Shown: positions 25,469 through 34,800 of the stretch, piece by piece | How positions within the stretch are numbered: position 1 is the first letter of the stretch | How the letters are laid out: each line of letters begins with the position of its first letter | NCBI RefSeq assembly: GCF_900090235.1 | Contig: NZ_LT607750.1 | Location: 5,199,001-5,263,000 of the forward strand | DNA from: Micromonospora echinaurantiaca | GTDB taxonomy: Bacteria > Actinomycetota > Actinomycetes > Mycobacteriales > Micromonosporaceae | Direction of reading: 5' to 3' | Length of the DNA stretch: 64,000 nucleotides | The notes under the pieces: generated by a model | Told to the model about the DNA's origin: nothing | The model's database searches: none | The model's input: only the letters and a program-made list of their open reading frames with translations | Made by a program: the position numbers and the translations under genes

Positions 25469-28400
25469 CCGTCTCCGTGCTTCTCAGGGGCGACGTCGGC
25501 CAAGGTAGCGGCGACGAGTTCGGGCGACGGGTCGAGGACGCGCCAACCCGCGGCGGCAAGATCGACTCGATCCTGGCGCGGCATGTGTGGGAACGCAACC
25601 ACGATCTGCAGGTCTGGCCAAGACAGGTCCAGCGGGATGCCGTCGGGGCCTTCGGCACCGACCACGGGTGTAGCGAGGCCGTCCTGGGCGGCGAGAGCGG
25701 CAACGAGATTGCGTTCGTCGCCAGGCGCGGCTGCGTCGTAGACGTCTGCCCAGGCACCCATCGGACGGCCAGGTCCGGAGGCGTCATCGGCGGAGGGACT
25801 GTCGGACGGCCCGCCGACCAGACTCGTCGTCGTCACGACGGTCGGCCAATCGCGCAGTGCGAGCGCGTTGGAGAAGCGAAGCCACGCCCGCCACGCCTTC
25901 GCGTGGGCATCGTCGAGGACCTCGTCACGGTCGTCGAGGACGGCAGCGACCTGCACGACCATGGTCGTCGAGGACATCTCGACGACGACAGCGAGCGCGC
26001 CCGCGCGATGGACGAACACGCGCCGATCACCGGCCGGCAGGTGCTCGTCGACCAGGACCGCCCGGCCGATCTCCTCCAGAACCACCGTCTCGGAAACCTG
26101 GACGGGTCGGGACTTGCCCGACACGAACATGGGTACGGCTCGGGCGACGGCGCCGACCGCCGACGGGTTCGGATCGACGATCCAGTCGATGAGCCAGTCG
26201 ACAGGGCCCCTGCCGAGAGCCCTGTAGGCCTCGGGCGGCGCCTGGAACTGTGGAATGTTCATCAGGTTGCCGGCCAAAGCCGGGTTGTACCAGTCCGGGG
26301 CCGACCCGCTGCCATCCTCGGCGGCGACGTCTTGGATGGTCACGGCCAGGACGATCAGTCCCGCGTCCCGCAGGTTCGCTCGTTTCCGGGCGTCGTCTGC
26401 GAGCCGGTTGACCGCCGCACTCGCGTGGTAGGCCCGGCCGTCGGTGAAGATCGCGACATCGGGCACGTTCATGTCGTTCGTCTCGAGCAGGAAGTCGGGG
26501 CGGGAGCCGGCGAGGTCGACCTGCGGGGTGAGCGTCCACTGCCGGTGGGCGCCCGGCAAGGTGAAGCGCACGATGTTGCCACTCGGCCCGGGTACCTCCG
26601 TCACCGCCGCGCCGTTCCTCCGCAACCGGCCGACGATCAGCCGGTGGAATGCCCGCTCCAGGTGCGACTCGGGCTCCTCGTGAGGTGCCACCTCAGTCAC
26701 CGTCCAGGTCGTTCCTTCGGCGGTCTCCGTCTCGGGAGCCAGGCCGAGGAGGGTGCGCAGGTGCCGTTCGGCCGACGCCCGCGACACCCGACGGATGGCG
26801 CCCGGAGCAGTGAAGGGTAGCAGGCACCGATGGCAAGCGAGCCGCTCCTCGTGGCGGCATTCGCAGTCACGAACCCGGTTCCACGCGAGGACCAGCAGAT
26901 CGCGCAGGCGTTCCGGGTCGGCGGTCTCGGCGAGGTAGCCGGTGCCGCCGGGAACCGCGTCGTGCAGCAGCAGCGCCTCGTGGTTGTCGGTGCCGTCGGA
27001 GAGCGTCGGATCGACGATGTGCTCGACGCGGATGTGGTCGGGGTGGCCGCCCATCTGTTCCCGCAGGCCGAGCAGCAGTGCAGCGGAGAGGCTGGGCAGG
27101 GCGAAGTCGTCGCCGAGGCTGACCGCGTGGGGCAGCCGGATCAGCAGACCCTGGGTACGCAGCGTCCGAGCCAGGGCGACGGTCTTGGTCGTCTCCTTCG
27201 GGGAGGTGCGGTAGGGACACCAGGGCCGGTGTTCGTGGGGCCGGTTGCGCCCGGACTCGGTGTCTTTCTTGCCGCAGCCGGCGCAGACCCGGAAGAGCGT
27301 GCCTTGACGTTCGCCGCCGGCGATGGTGCGTGTCGCACCATGGCCGGACGGGCCCATGTTGAGCCAGCGCAGGTCGACCGTCCGTAGGTAGGTGCAGCCA
27401 AGGCCGGTGCTCTCGGCGAACCAGCGGCGGGTGATGTGGGCTGGATCGATGTCGGCGGTCGGGACGACATGGAAGGCAACCCGTCCGCGTTCGTCCTTGC
27501 GATCGGAGATCGTCACTTCGTCGCGCCGTACTTCGGCGGAGACCCGCGTCAGCTCGACCACGTCGAGGCGTTGCCCGGTGTCGCCGATTCCCGTGCTGCC
27601 GCAGCGTGGGCAGGACGAGACTGGCACCTCCCGGCCGGACTCCGCGATGTCGACCGCGTATCCGCAGTGGGGGCAGAAGGCCCAGGTGCGGATGGAAGCG
27701 CCGTCCAGGCCGAGGTCGACCGCGTCGATCTCGATCTCCCAGCCGCGGGCATAGAACGTCGCGCCGGGGGCGAACTCGCTGAGGGCTTGCGCGGAGCCCC
27801 GCTCGAACCGGGCACTGCCGTACTCGTGGGTGCCGCTGTCCGGGTCGGTCCAGGACAGCCCGACGTCGAGGGTGACGGTGTCGTCGAGGAGGGTGTAGTT
27901 GGGCAGCAGCCCGTACTCCTCGAGGACGCTGATCCAGTAGGTGCTGCGCAGGTGCGCGAGCTGGCTTGTGGTGAGCTTGCGGGTGGCCTTGGCCGAGCGC
28001 AGCGCCTGCTTGTCGTCGTCGGTCGCAGCCGGGGAGTGAACGCGCGCCTCGAGTTCGGGCAGGAGTGCGTCGATGTCCTTCTGCCGGCGTTGCAGCGTCT
28101 CGACGGTGTCCTGCCAGCGCCGGCTGGCCGCCTGCACGTGTGCGGCGAAAGCGCTGGTCCTCGGGCCGTTGGCAGGACGCAGCCAGTCGCGCAGCCCCGA
28201 CACGACCTCCTCTGGCAGCTCGCCAAAGGTCGCGAGGAACCGGGGCAGATACTCGTCTGCGCTCTGCTCGGCGTGCAGCACGAGGTCGCCGAGAAACGTG
28301 CCCGGCGCGCTCGATCCGATGGCTCCGGAGGCCGCCCTCGGGTGCCGTCGCTTGGTGACCCTGCCGAAGCCGTCCACCAGGTACGCCGTGTACTGCCGGC

Positions 28401-31400
28401 GCAGGATCTCCTCCGCCGCCAGATACGTGGCGGGTGGCCGAACTTCGCCGTCGATGACGGAGAGGGGGTCGCCGAGCTTGGGCAGGTGTTCCCCGCGGCC
28501 GGTGACGAAGGCGAGGTTGAGCGCGTTGCCGGTGAGGCGACCGGCGCGACCGACGCGCTGGAGGTACGAGGCGACGGTGCGGGGCAGCGAGGCGAGGAAG
28601 ACCGCCGACAGGTCGCCGATGTCGATGCCCATCTCCAGGGTGGGCGTGGCGACGAGCACGTTTGGTGCCTGCGGACTGGTGGCGGCATCGCGGAAGCCGT
28701 CCTCGTACTGCAGCCGGGTCTCGTCGTCGAGGAGGCTGGTGTGCTCCCGGGCGACGATGCGGCGCATGTCCGGGGAGGCGTAGAGGCGCCGGTAGAAGTT
28801 GTCGGCCAGCTCGCTGGCACGGAGGTGACCGCCGCAGCGTACGTTCAGGCAGGGCGCGGCGGTGAGCTGTTCGACGGTGGCGGCGGTACCGGGCGTGGCG
28901 GCACGGCAGGTGTCGCAGGTCAGTAGGTGACGCCCCTCGGCGAGATCGGTCTCCGTCGTGGGAGCGATGACGATCCCGGACGAGGGGATCGCGTAGACCG
29001 TCGCACCGGATTCGCTGGTCGTGGTCGTAAGCAAGCCTTCGCGGGCAAGCCGGTCGAACAGGCCGCGGGCGAGGCGTCCGCCGTCGAGCGGCGAGACGTC
29101 GAGCACCCGGGAGGTCCAGCGGGCGTACCAGGACTTCGGCGAGGTGACCGGGTCGAGTCCGCCGTCGCGCGCCGGTTCGCTCGAACCGCCGACCTTCGGG
29201 TACGCCGGCGCGGGACGGCCACGGGGGAACGCTGGCATACCCTCGCTGCGAGGCCGCCCGGCCCAGATCGACCAGCGGCGCCCGTCTTCCAGCCGGTACC
29301 GGGCGAACCACGGGTGATCGATTGCGCCCTGGGCGCGCATTCGTTCCAGCACACCACGTACCCACTGCACCAGCGTGACGTCGTCAGGGCCTTCAGAGTC
29401 GAGCTTGTCCTGCCAGGACGTGCCCTGTAGAGCGGCATGGGCGACTCTGGCCATTCGTGCAGGTTTCCCGGCTTCGACCGCGACCGCCACGGAACCGGTG
29501 AGTTCGAGGGTGCGACCGAGATGCGAGTTGAGCCCGAACTCCAGCGCGGCGTCGAGGGCGAGGCGCTTGCGGACCCGCGCCCGCACCGCGGCGGGCACGG
29601 ATCGAAGGGTCTTCGCCTGCCAGAAGGGCGTGAACGACTCCCGGTCGGCGCAGTCGGGGGCGATGACGCGGTACCGGGCGAAGGGTTTGTCGCCCGCCTG
29701 CTGGATCACCTCGTCTACAAGCGCGTCGAGCGTGAGGGCACCCTCCGCGACCGCTTCGCGAAGCACGGAGCGCAGAGTGAGGGTGTGCGAGCGGGCCTGC
29801 ACGAAGCCGGCCCGGTGAGCGGCATCCTGCACGGAATCGGTGAAGACCAGGGCCTTCTTCTCGGCGGCGTCGAGGGCCGGCGAGCCGAAGAGAGTGGAGA
29901 GCGACACCGACAGCAGGGTGGCGACGGCGCTGCCCAGGAACCGGATGCCATCCTCCTGACCGCAGGACGGGCAGGTGTCCTTACGGCTCTGCTCGTCGGC
30001 GTCGTTCCCGACGTTGGTGAGCACCGGCAGCACCCATCCGTCCCGCAGGTCCCGGTCGTCCTCGGCCACGTCGTTGACGAGTTCCCGGTTGCGCACCGAG
30101 AACCAGACCAGCCCCTCGACCTTCTTGTCCTCTTCGATGTGGATGGCGGCTTCGGCGGGGGCGTACAGCAGCGGCCGGAATCGACCTTCCCTGGTCGCAT
30201 GGTTGCGGCGGATGCCCTCGTCCTCAGCGGCGAGGCTGTGGCCGACGGGGGCGAGGCCGATGCCCCAGCCGGAGCGGCCGCAGTGCCGGCAGTAGATCGC
30301 GGGAAACGAGGGCCGCACCTCTTCGCCGTCGGTGCCGGCGACGGGCGGCCCGTCGTCGCTCCATCGGAAGCGGGTGGTCGCGGCGGCGGCGCGGTCGATG
30401 CGGGTGAGTTCGCGTACCCAGAGGTGGACGTCCACCGAGAGGGCGTCGCGCCCAACGACGGCGCGGACGTAGCCAAGCATGGCGAGCAGGTACGACAGCA
30501 GGGTTTCGGCTCGGGAGCTGTTGCCGTCAACGTAGCCGAGCACGCGGCCCATGAGGGTGTCGAGCGCGACGGCGTGCTCCGCTTTGCGGGCGAGGTCCTG
30601 GACGAGGGGATGCGCACGGCAAAGCGCCAAGAGCAGCTCGGGGCTTGCGTCGGCGAACCGATCGGCTTCGACTCCGTAGAGGAGGCCGAGAACGGTGGCA
30701 GTGACCTCTTCCCCGGTCGGGTTGTGGCCGAGCGCTCCGAGGGCGTCGACTGCGGCGGCTACGTCGAGCGTGCCGAGGTCTGCAGGGGCGAAGCCGGCGG
30801 CGGCGACCTCGACGGCGTTGCCGATCCACTCGTCGAGGCTGAGCCGCGTCTCCGTGACGACCGCGTCGGCGTCGAACCGCTCGCCGAAGACCGTGTGGGC
30901 AAAGTCGAGCATCACCGTCGGGTCGCCCTTGTCGCCGAGCGTCGCCGACGTCGCTACCGGGGTGATCAAACCGAGTGGCCGGCTGCGTGTTGCCTCGTCG
31001 ATCTGCGGGTCGTCGTCGCTCCAGTGGCTCTTGAGGGCCAGTCCGAGGCGGCGTAGCAGCATCGCCACGTCGGTGCCTTGCGCCCCGTCGTAGGTGTGGA
31101 ATTCGTCGAGTACGAGGTAGCGCAGACTCGTCGCCGACTGCTGCCACAGTTCCTGGTCGTCGGCGCGCAGCAGCAGCTGATCGAGCATCTTGTAGTTGGT
31201 GAGCAGAATGTCGGGCGCCGCGTCCCGGATGATCGCCCGGTCGGTGATGAGTCCGTCGGGGGTCACCGCGGTGCGGGTCGGCCCGGTCTGCCCGGTGTAG
31301 AGGGCGGCGGTGACGTCGGCCAGCTCCGGGTTGGTGGTGAGCAACTTCGTCAGTCGCGCCGCCTGGTCGTTGGCGAGCGCGTTCATCGGATAGAGGATCA

Positions 31401-31815
31401 GCGCCTTCGTCCCCGTCACGCCGTGGCGGCGGGCGCGCAGCACGTGGTCGAGGATCGGGTACAGGAATGCCTCGGTCTTACCCGAGCCGGTGCCGGTCGT
31501 GACCAGGGTCGGCGCCGGCCGGCGCGGCTGACCGCCGGCCGACGACGCGAGACGCGCGAACGCCGCCGCTTGGTGCCCGTAGGGCGGGAAGCCCTCGTAC
31601 CACTCCAGCGTGTCCCGCCAGCCCTCGTCGGCGGGACGGAACGGCAGCCGGAGCCGCACATACGGGCCCTTGAACATGCCGGACTCGGGATCCGACAGGA
31701 ACCGGTGCAGGCTGTCGCGCGCATCCCCGTCGGTCAACCCGAACGTCGTCGTCAGGTAGTTGACGAGGCTTTGTCGGATGCTGCTCGCTTGGAGCGTGGG
31801 GAGCAGCGCGCTCAC
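25465..31815 (-). CDS. giant DEAH helicase with DUF1998 and PD-(D/E)XK-like domains (DruE/MrfA-like)
   Basis: This 2116-residue protein starts with GTG overlapping the methyltransferase stop (GTGA). The helicase motifs are FPPYGHQAAAF (Q-like), VTTGTGSGKTEAF (about 103-115), LVLDEFHTYDG (about 233), VATSATLGDKG (about 285), TLEMGIDIGDL (about 1058) and QRVGRAGR (about 1086). Cys clusters (CRHCGRSGWG, CPSCGQEDG, CDTCRAATPG) suggest zinc sites. A DUF1998-type region (LLLHDAVPGGTGYL, then CECRHEERLACHRCLLPF; about 1618-1680) is followed by a nuclease-like domain (about 1711-1830: HLERAFHRLI, SRPDFLLETND, VAIFTDGRAYHA). Architecture and length resemble DruE of Druantia and MrfA-type repair helicases. 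Here it sits inside a DISARM-like gene set, which suggests a second motor working with the same methyltransferase. Confidence 0.9.
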   Translation of the reverse strand: MSALLPTLQASSIRQSLVNYLTTTFGLTDGDARDSLHRFLSDPESGMFKGPYVRLRLPFRPADEGWRDTLEWYEGFPPYGHQAAAFARLASSAGGQPRRPAPTLVTTGTGSGKTEAFLYPILDHVLRARRHGVTGTKALILYPMNALANDQAARLTKLLTTNPELADVTAALYTGQTGPTRTAVTPDGLITDRAIIRDAAPDILLTNYKMLDQLLLRADDQELWQQSATSLRYLVLDEFHTYDGAQGTDVAMLLRRLGLALKSHWSDDDPQIDEATRSRPLGLITPVATSATLGDKGDPTVMLDFAHTVFGERFDADAVVTETRLSLDEWIGNAVEVAAAGFAPADLGTLDVAAAVDALGALGHNPTGEEVTATVLGLLYGVEADRFADASPELLLALCRAHPLVQDLARKAEHAVALDTLMGRVLGYVDGNSSRAETLLSYLLAMLGYVRAVVGRDALSVDVHLWVRELTRIDRAAAATTRFRWSDDGPPVAGTDGEEVRPSFPAIYCRHCGRSGWGIGLAPVGHSLAAEDEGIRRNHATREGRFRPLLYAPAEAAIHIEEDKKVEGLVWFSVRNRELVNDVAEDDRDLRDGWVLPVLTNVGNDADEQSRKDTCPSCGQEDGIRFLGSAVATLLSVSLSTLFGSPALDAAEKKALVFTDSVQDAAHRAGFVQARSHTLTLRSVLREAVAEGALTLDALVDEVIQQAGDKPFARYRVIAPDCADRESFTPFWQAKTLRSVPAAVRARVRKRLALDAALEFGLNSHLGRTLELTGSVAVAVEAGKPARMARVAHAALQGTSWQDKLDSEGPDDVTLVQWVRGVLERMRAQGAIDHPWFARYRLEDGRRWSIWAGRPRSEGMPAFPRGRPAPAYPKVGGSSEPARDGGLDPVTSPKSWYARWTSRVLDVSPLDGGRLARGLFDRLAREGLLTTTTSESGATVYAIPSSGIVIAPTTETDLAEGRHLLTCDTCRAATPGTAATVEQLTAAPCLNVRCGGHLRASELADNFYRRLYASPDMRRIVAREHTSLLDDETRLQYEDGFRDAATSPQAPNVLVATPTLEMGIDIGDLSAVFLASLPRTVASYLQRVGRAGRLTGNALNLAFVTGRGEHLPKLGDPLSVIDGEVRPPATYLAAEEILRRQYTAYLVDGFGRVTKRRHPRAASGAIGSSAPGTFLGDLVLHAEQSADEYLPRFLATFGELPEEVVSGLRDWLRPANGPRTSAFAAHVQAASRRWQDTVETLQRRQKDIDALLPELEARVHSPAATDDDKQALRSAKATRKLTTSQLAHLRSTYWISVLEEYGLLPNYTLLDDTVTLDVGLSWTDPDSGTHEYGSARFERGSAQALSEFAPGATFYARGWEIEIDAVDLGLDGASIRTWAFCPHCGYAVDIAESGREVPVSSCPRCGSTGIGDTGQRLDVVELTRVSAEVRRDEVTISDRKDERGRVAFHVVPTADIDPAHITRRWFAESTGLGCTYLRTVDLRWLNMGPSGHGATRTIAGGERQGTLFRVCAGCGKKDTESGRNRPHEHRPWCPYRTSPKETTKTVALARTLRTQGLLIRLPHAVSLGDDFALPSLSAALLLGLREQMGGHPDHIRVEHIVDPTLSDGTDNHEALLLHDAVPGGTGYLAETADPERLRDLLVLAWNRVRDCECRHEERLACHRCLLPFTAPGAIRRVSRASAERHLRTLLGLAPETETAEGTTWTVTEVAPHEEPESHLERAFHRLIVGRLRRNGAAVTEVPGPSGNIVRFTLPGAHRQWTLTPQVDLAGSRPDFLLETNDMNVPDVAIFTDGRAYHASAAVNRLADDARKRANLRDAGLIVLAVTIQDVAAEDGSGSAPDWYNPALAGNLMNIPQFQAPPEAYRALGRGPVDWLIDWIVDPNPSAVGAVARAVPMFVSGKSRPVQVSETVVLEEIGRAVLVDEHLPAGDRRVFVHRAGALAVVVEMSSTTMVVQVAAVLDDRDEVLDDAHAKAWRAWLRFSNALALRDWPTVVTTTSLVGGPSDSPSADDASGPGRPMGAWADVYDAAAPGDERNLVAALAAQDGLATPVVGAEGPDGIPLDLSWPDLQIVVAFPHMPRQDRVDLAAAGWRVLDPSPELVAATLADVAPEKHGDG

Positions 31816-34800
31816 GAACGCTCCTTGAGCAGCCGCTCGAAGTGGGCGTACGCCTGCCGCATGTCGGCCTCCCGGTCCAGGGTCATGAACGGCAACTCGT
31901 AGGTGTAGGTGTTGCCCGCCTGGTTGGTTGCGGTGCGCTCGTCCTCGGTGATCCGGTCACCCTTCTTGCGCCAGACGGTCAGGACCGAGTTGGGTACGAG
32001 GCGCCCGTTGGCGTCGTAGCGGTAGACGTTCCGGTCGTAGCCGTAGAGAACGGCGAACTGCGTGCGGTAGATCGTGCAGAGCTCGTCCGCTGTGACGCCT
32101 AGCATCACGGCGACAACCGCGTCGATCTCGACAAGAGCTTGACGACGGTCGGCGGCGATACGGAGGGGGATGTCGGGATTCCACTCAAGTCCCACCTCGC
32201 CGAGGGCGACCCGTCCGGGACGCGCCGATCCACTCCTCCACGAATCATTTTGAAACGACGACACGTAGCATTCTTGCCAAAGCTCCGCATACTCGTTTGT
32301 GATGCAGTTAAGCCGTAGAGTGCGCAGCGTCAGTTCAGGCATTAGCGGGCCGTCCACGAATGGAAGGCGTTCTACCGTAGCCAGAGAGATCGTGGATTTT
32401 GGGGCAGCTCGAACGAAGAAATCGGACAATAGGGACGATATAAAGCCGGCTACGCCGACAAGGGCGGTGAGTGTGATAGTAGGCGAGCCTGCTGCTGAGA
32501 CGCCGTGAATGTGGGTTGTTCCCGGCGGAATTATGGCAGGAATTAGAGTTCGTTCTCCCGTGTTGTTGGCCATGTTTCGCCAAGCAATACGGTAGAAGTC
32601 GCGCGCAGACCGCCGGTTATCGCTGCCCCAGTGGGTGTAATCGCGTGCATAGAGGCTGCTTTCTCCTTCGGGCTTGTAGGCTGTAATTGGGACGGCGTCT
32701 GAGGGGAGCGCCTCGATGTCAGTTGGGAACCAGTCGCGGTGGTTCAGCATCGTCTTGTTGGGGGACTTATAGAACGGCGTTGCTACAAAGATGTTTGGTC
32801 CTTGCAGAATCACCTCACGCCAAGATTTCGGCGCACCCCATTCCAGTCGGAAATAGCCCTTCTTCCGATCGTTCGTCTCGTTCCAGCCGCTGGATACATA
32901 TAGGCCAACGTCTGCAATGCGATTGGCGGCTGAGAGCTTATCGAGAGCTGACGCAGTCGAACTGTTGACGACGTATACCATGCGAGTTTCGAAAGCGCTA
33001 GTGCGGGCGGATTCGAGAAGGGCTCGCCAACTTGCCAACGTCTTACTGTTGACGAGAGTGATCCGATTGCGGTGTGGCCGCAAGTCCCAATTTCCATCTA
33101 GATTCTTGAGGCCCGGCTCAGGTCCCGACCCGTCGTGCTCTAGTGAGCGGACAACGGTGTCTGGGTGATAGAGGGAGGTAGCCATTAGAAATATCGGCTC
33201 CTCTTGCCGTTGGCCGTACACGTGGACGCCGTAAGTGACGAGGTTGCCGATTTCGAAGAGGCGGAGTTCGTTTGTGAATTGCCAGTGGCGACGCAAGCGA
33301 CCGTAAGTAGCTTTGCGAAGCAAGCCCGCCTTTTCGTCAGTGAAGTGCGTCTCCGGGTGAATGAGGCCGACGACTCCTAGTGCTGAAGCGTTGCGCCAGG
33401 TCTGTTCCATGAAACAGCGGTAGAGATCCGGTCTGAGCCCCTGGAGATGTGGGAACTGCGCCATGCTCGACACGAAGTCGCGGGTGGCCACCAGGCTAGC
33501 CGCCGTGTCGATGAAGAATGCCTTTGCATCCTCGTCGGCAAGCGTCTCCGCCCGCATCTTCACCGCGGCGGCCTGCGGGATCTTGCCACTCAGCGCCCAC
33601 CGCGGGTCGAACTCCGCCAGAGCTGCGTTCTCGTCGAAGTCAGGCCGGACCCACGGCGGGTTACCCACCTGCAGGTCGAATCCGCCCCGCACGAAGACCG
33701 TCGCGAAGTCCAGGTTCCAGTGAAAGAACCCCTGCTGTTCCGCTACCCGCTCGCACACCACGAGCCACGGATGCTCCTGGAGCAGGTCAGCCACGGGACG
33801 TGCGTTTGCGAAGCCGAGTTCGAGTTGCTCGGCGGTGTTGAGCTCGTCCCATGCCGCCCCACCGGTCAGGGTTTCCCTCGGCAGCGATGGCTTGCGCAGC
33901 TCGGGGCTGCGGCCGAGTAGTGCCTGCAACCCAGCAATCCACTGCGCCATCGTGGGCGGCTCTACCCGGACGCCGTCAACCGTGGTCGTCTCGGCGGTAA
34001 GCGGCCAAAACCACAGCGCGGTCCAGGCGTCCATTACTCGGCGTAGGCGCCGATACGCGCCGTTGGGGTCGGCGAGCGCCGCTTCGATGTGCTCGCGCTG
34101 CACGGCCCCGCCGGAGGGAAGTTCGTCCGCTCCCCAGACGGGAATCTGGCGGCGAACCTCATGCTCCGCGATCTGCAGCCGGCGGTGGGCGATCTGCCAA
34201 AGCACCTCGACGCGGTGCGCCAGCTCGACCAACGCGTTCACCTGCTGCTGCGTCGGCTTCGACTTGACGCTGCTGCGCCAGGTCTTCAGGCGCTTGGCCG
34301 TGTCGGGCGCAAGCGCGATGGCCTCCGTGGCATCGGCGGCGGCACCCCATCCGTCGGCGGGCAGCAGGAAGTGGTGGACGCCGTCGGAGGCAACGCGTCC
34401 GGCAGCGATGTCCTCGATCAGCAACGTCAGCGGGACGTCCTGGGGCACTGCGGAAAGCCATGACTTGTCGCTGATCTGGCTGCGCCGGTACACCGCACGT
34501 CTCGCGCCGACCAGCGAGTTGCCTCGCCGTAGATGCAGCCCGAACCACGGCGCCGACAGGTTCTCGACCATCGTGTCGAGCCAGAGTGAGATCTCGGCCA
34601 GCTCGACGGCGGTGGCGTTGAGGTCGACGCCGTATACATTGTGCAGCGCCAGGTATGCCTTGACTTCCTGAAGCCGGCGTTGGTACTCGTCCGGGTCGAT
34701 GCGCTCACCCAGCTCGTCCTGGCGTCGCTTCAGATACTGCTCGGCGAGCTGTCGCACCGCCTCGATGGCGAACGCGCCCGACCCGAGCGCTGGCTCGCAG

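Noticed and set aside
26867..29365. Minus-strand ORF of 832 codons in another frame inside the giant helicase
   Set aside because: Low-complexity Arg/Pro-rich translation with no family features; the +0 frame has continuous helicase/DUF1998 motifs.
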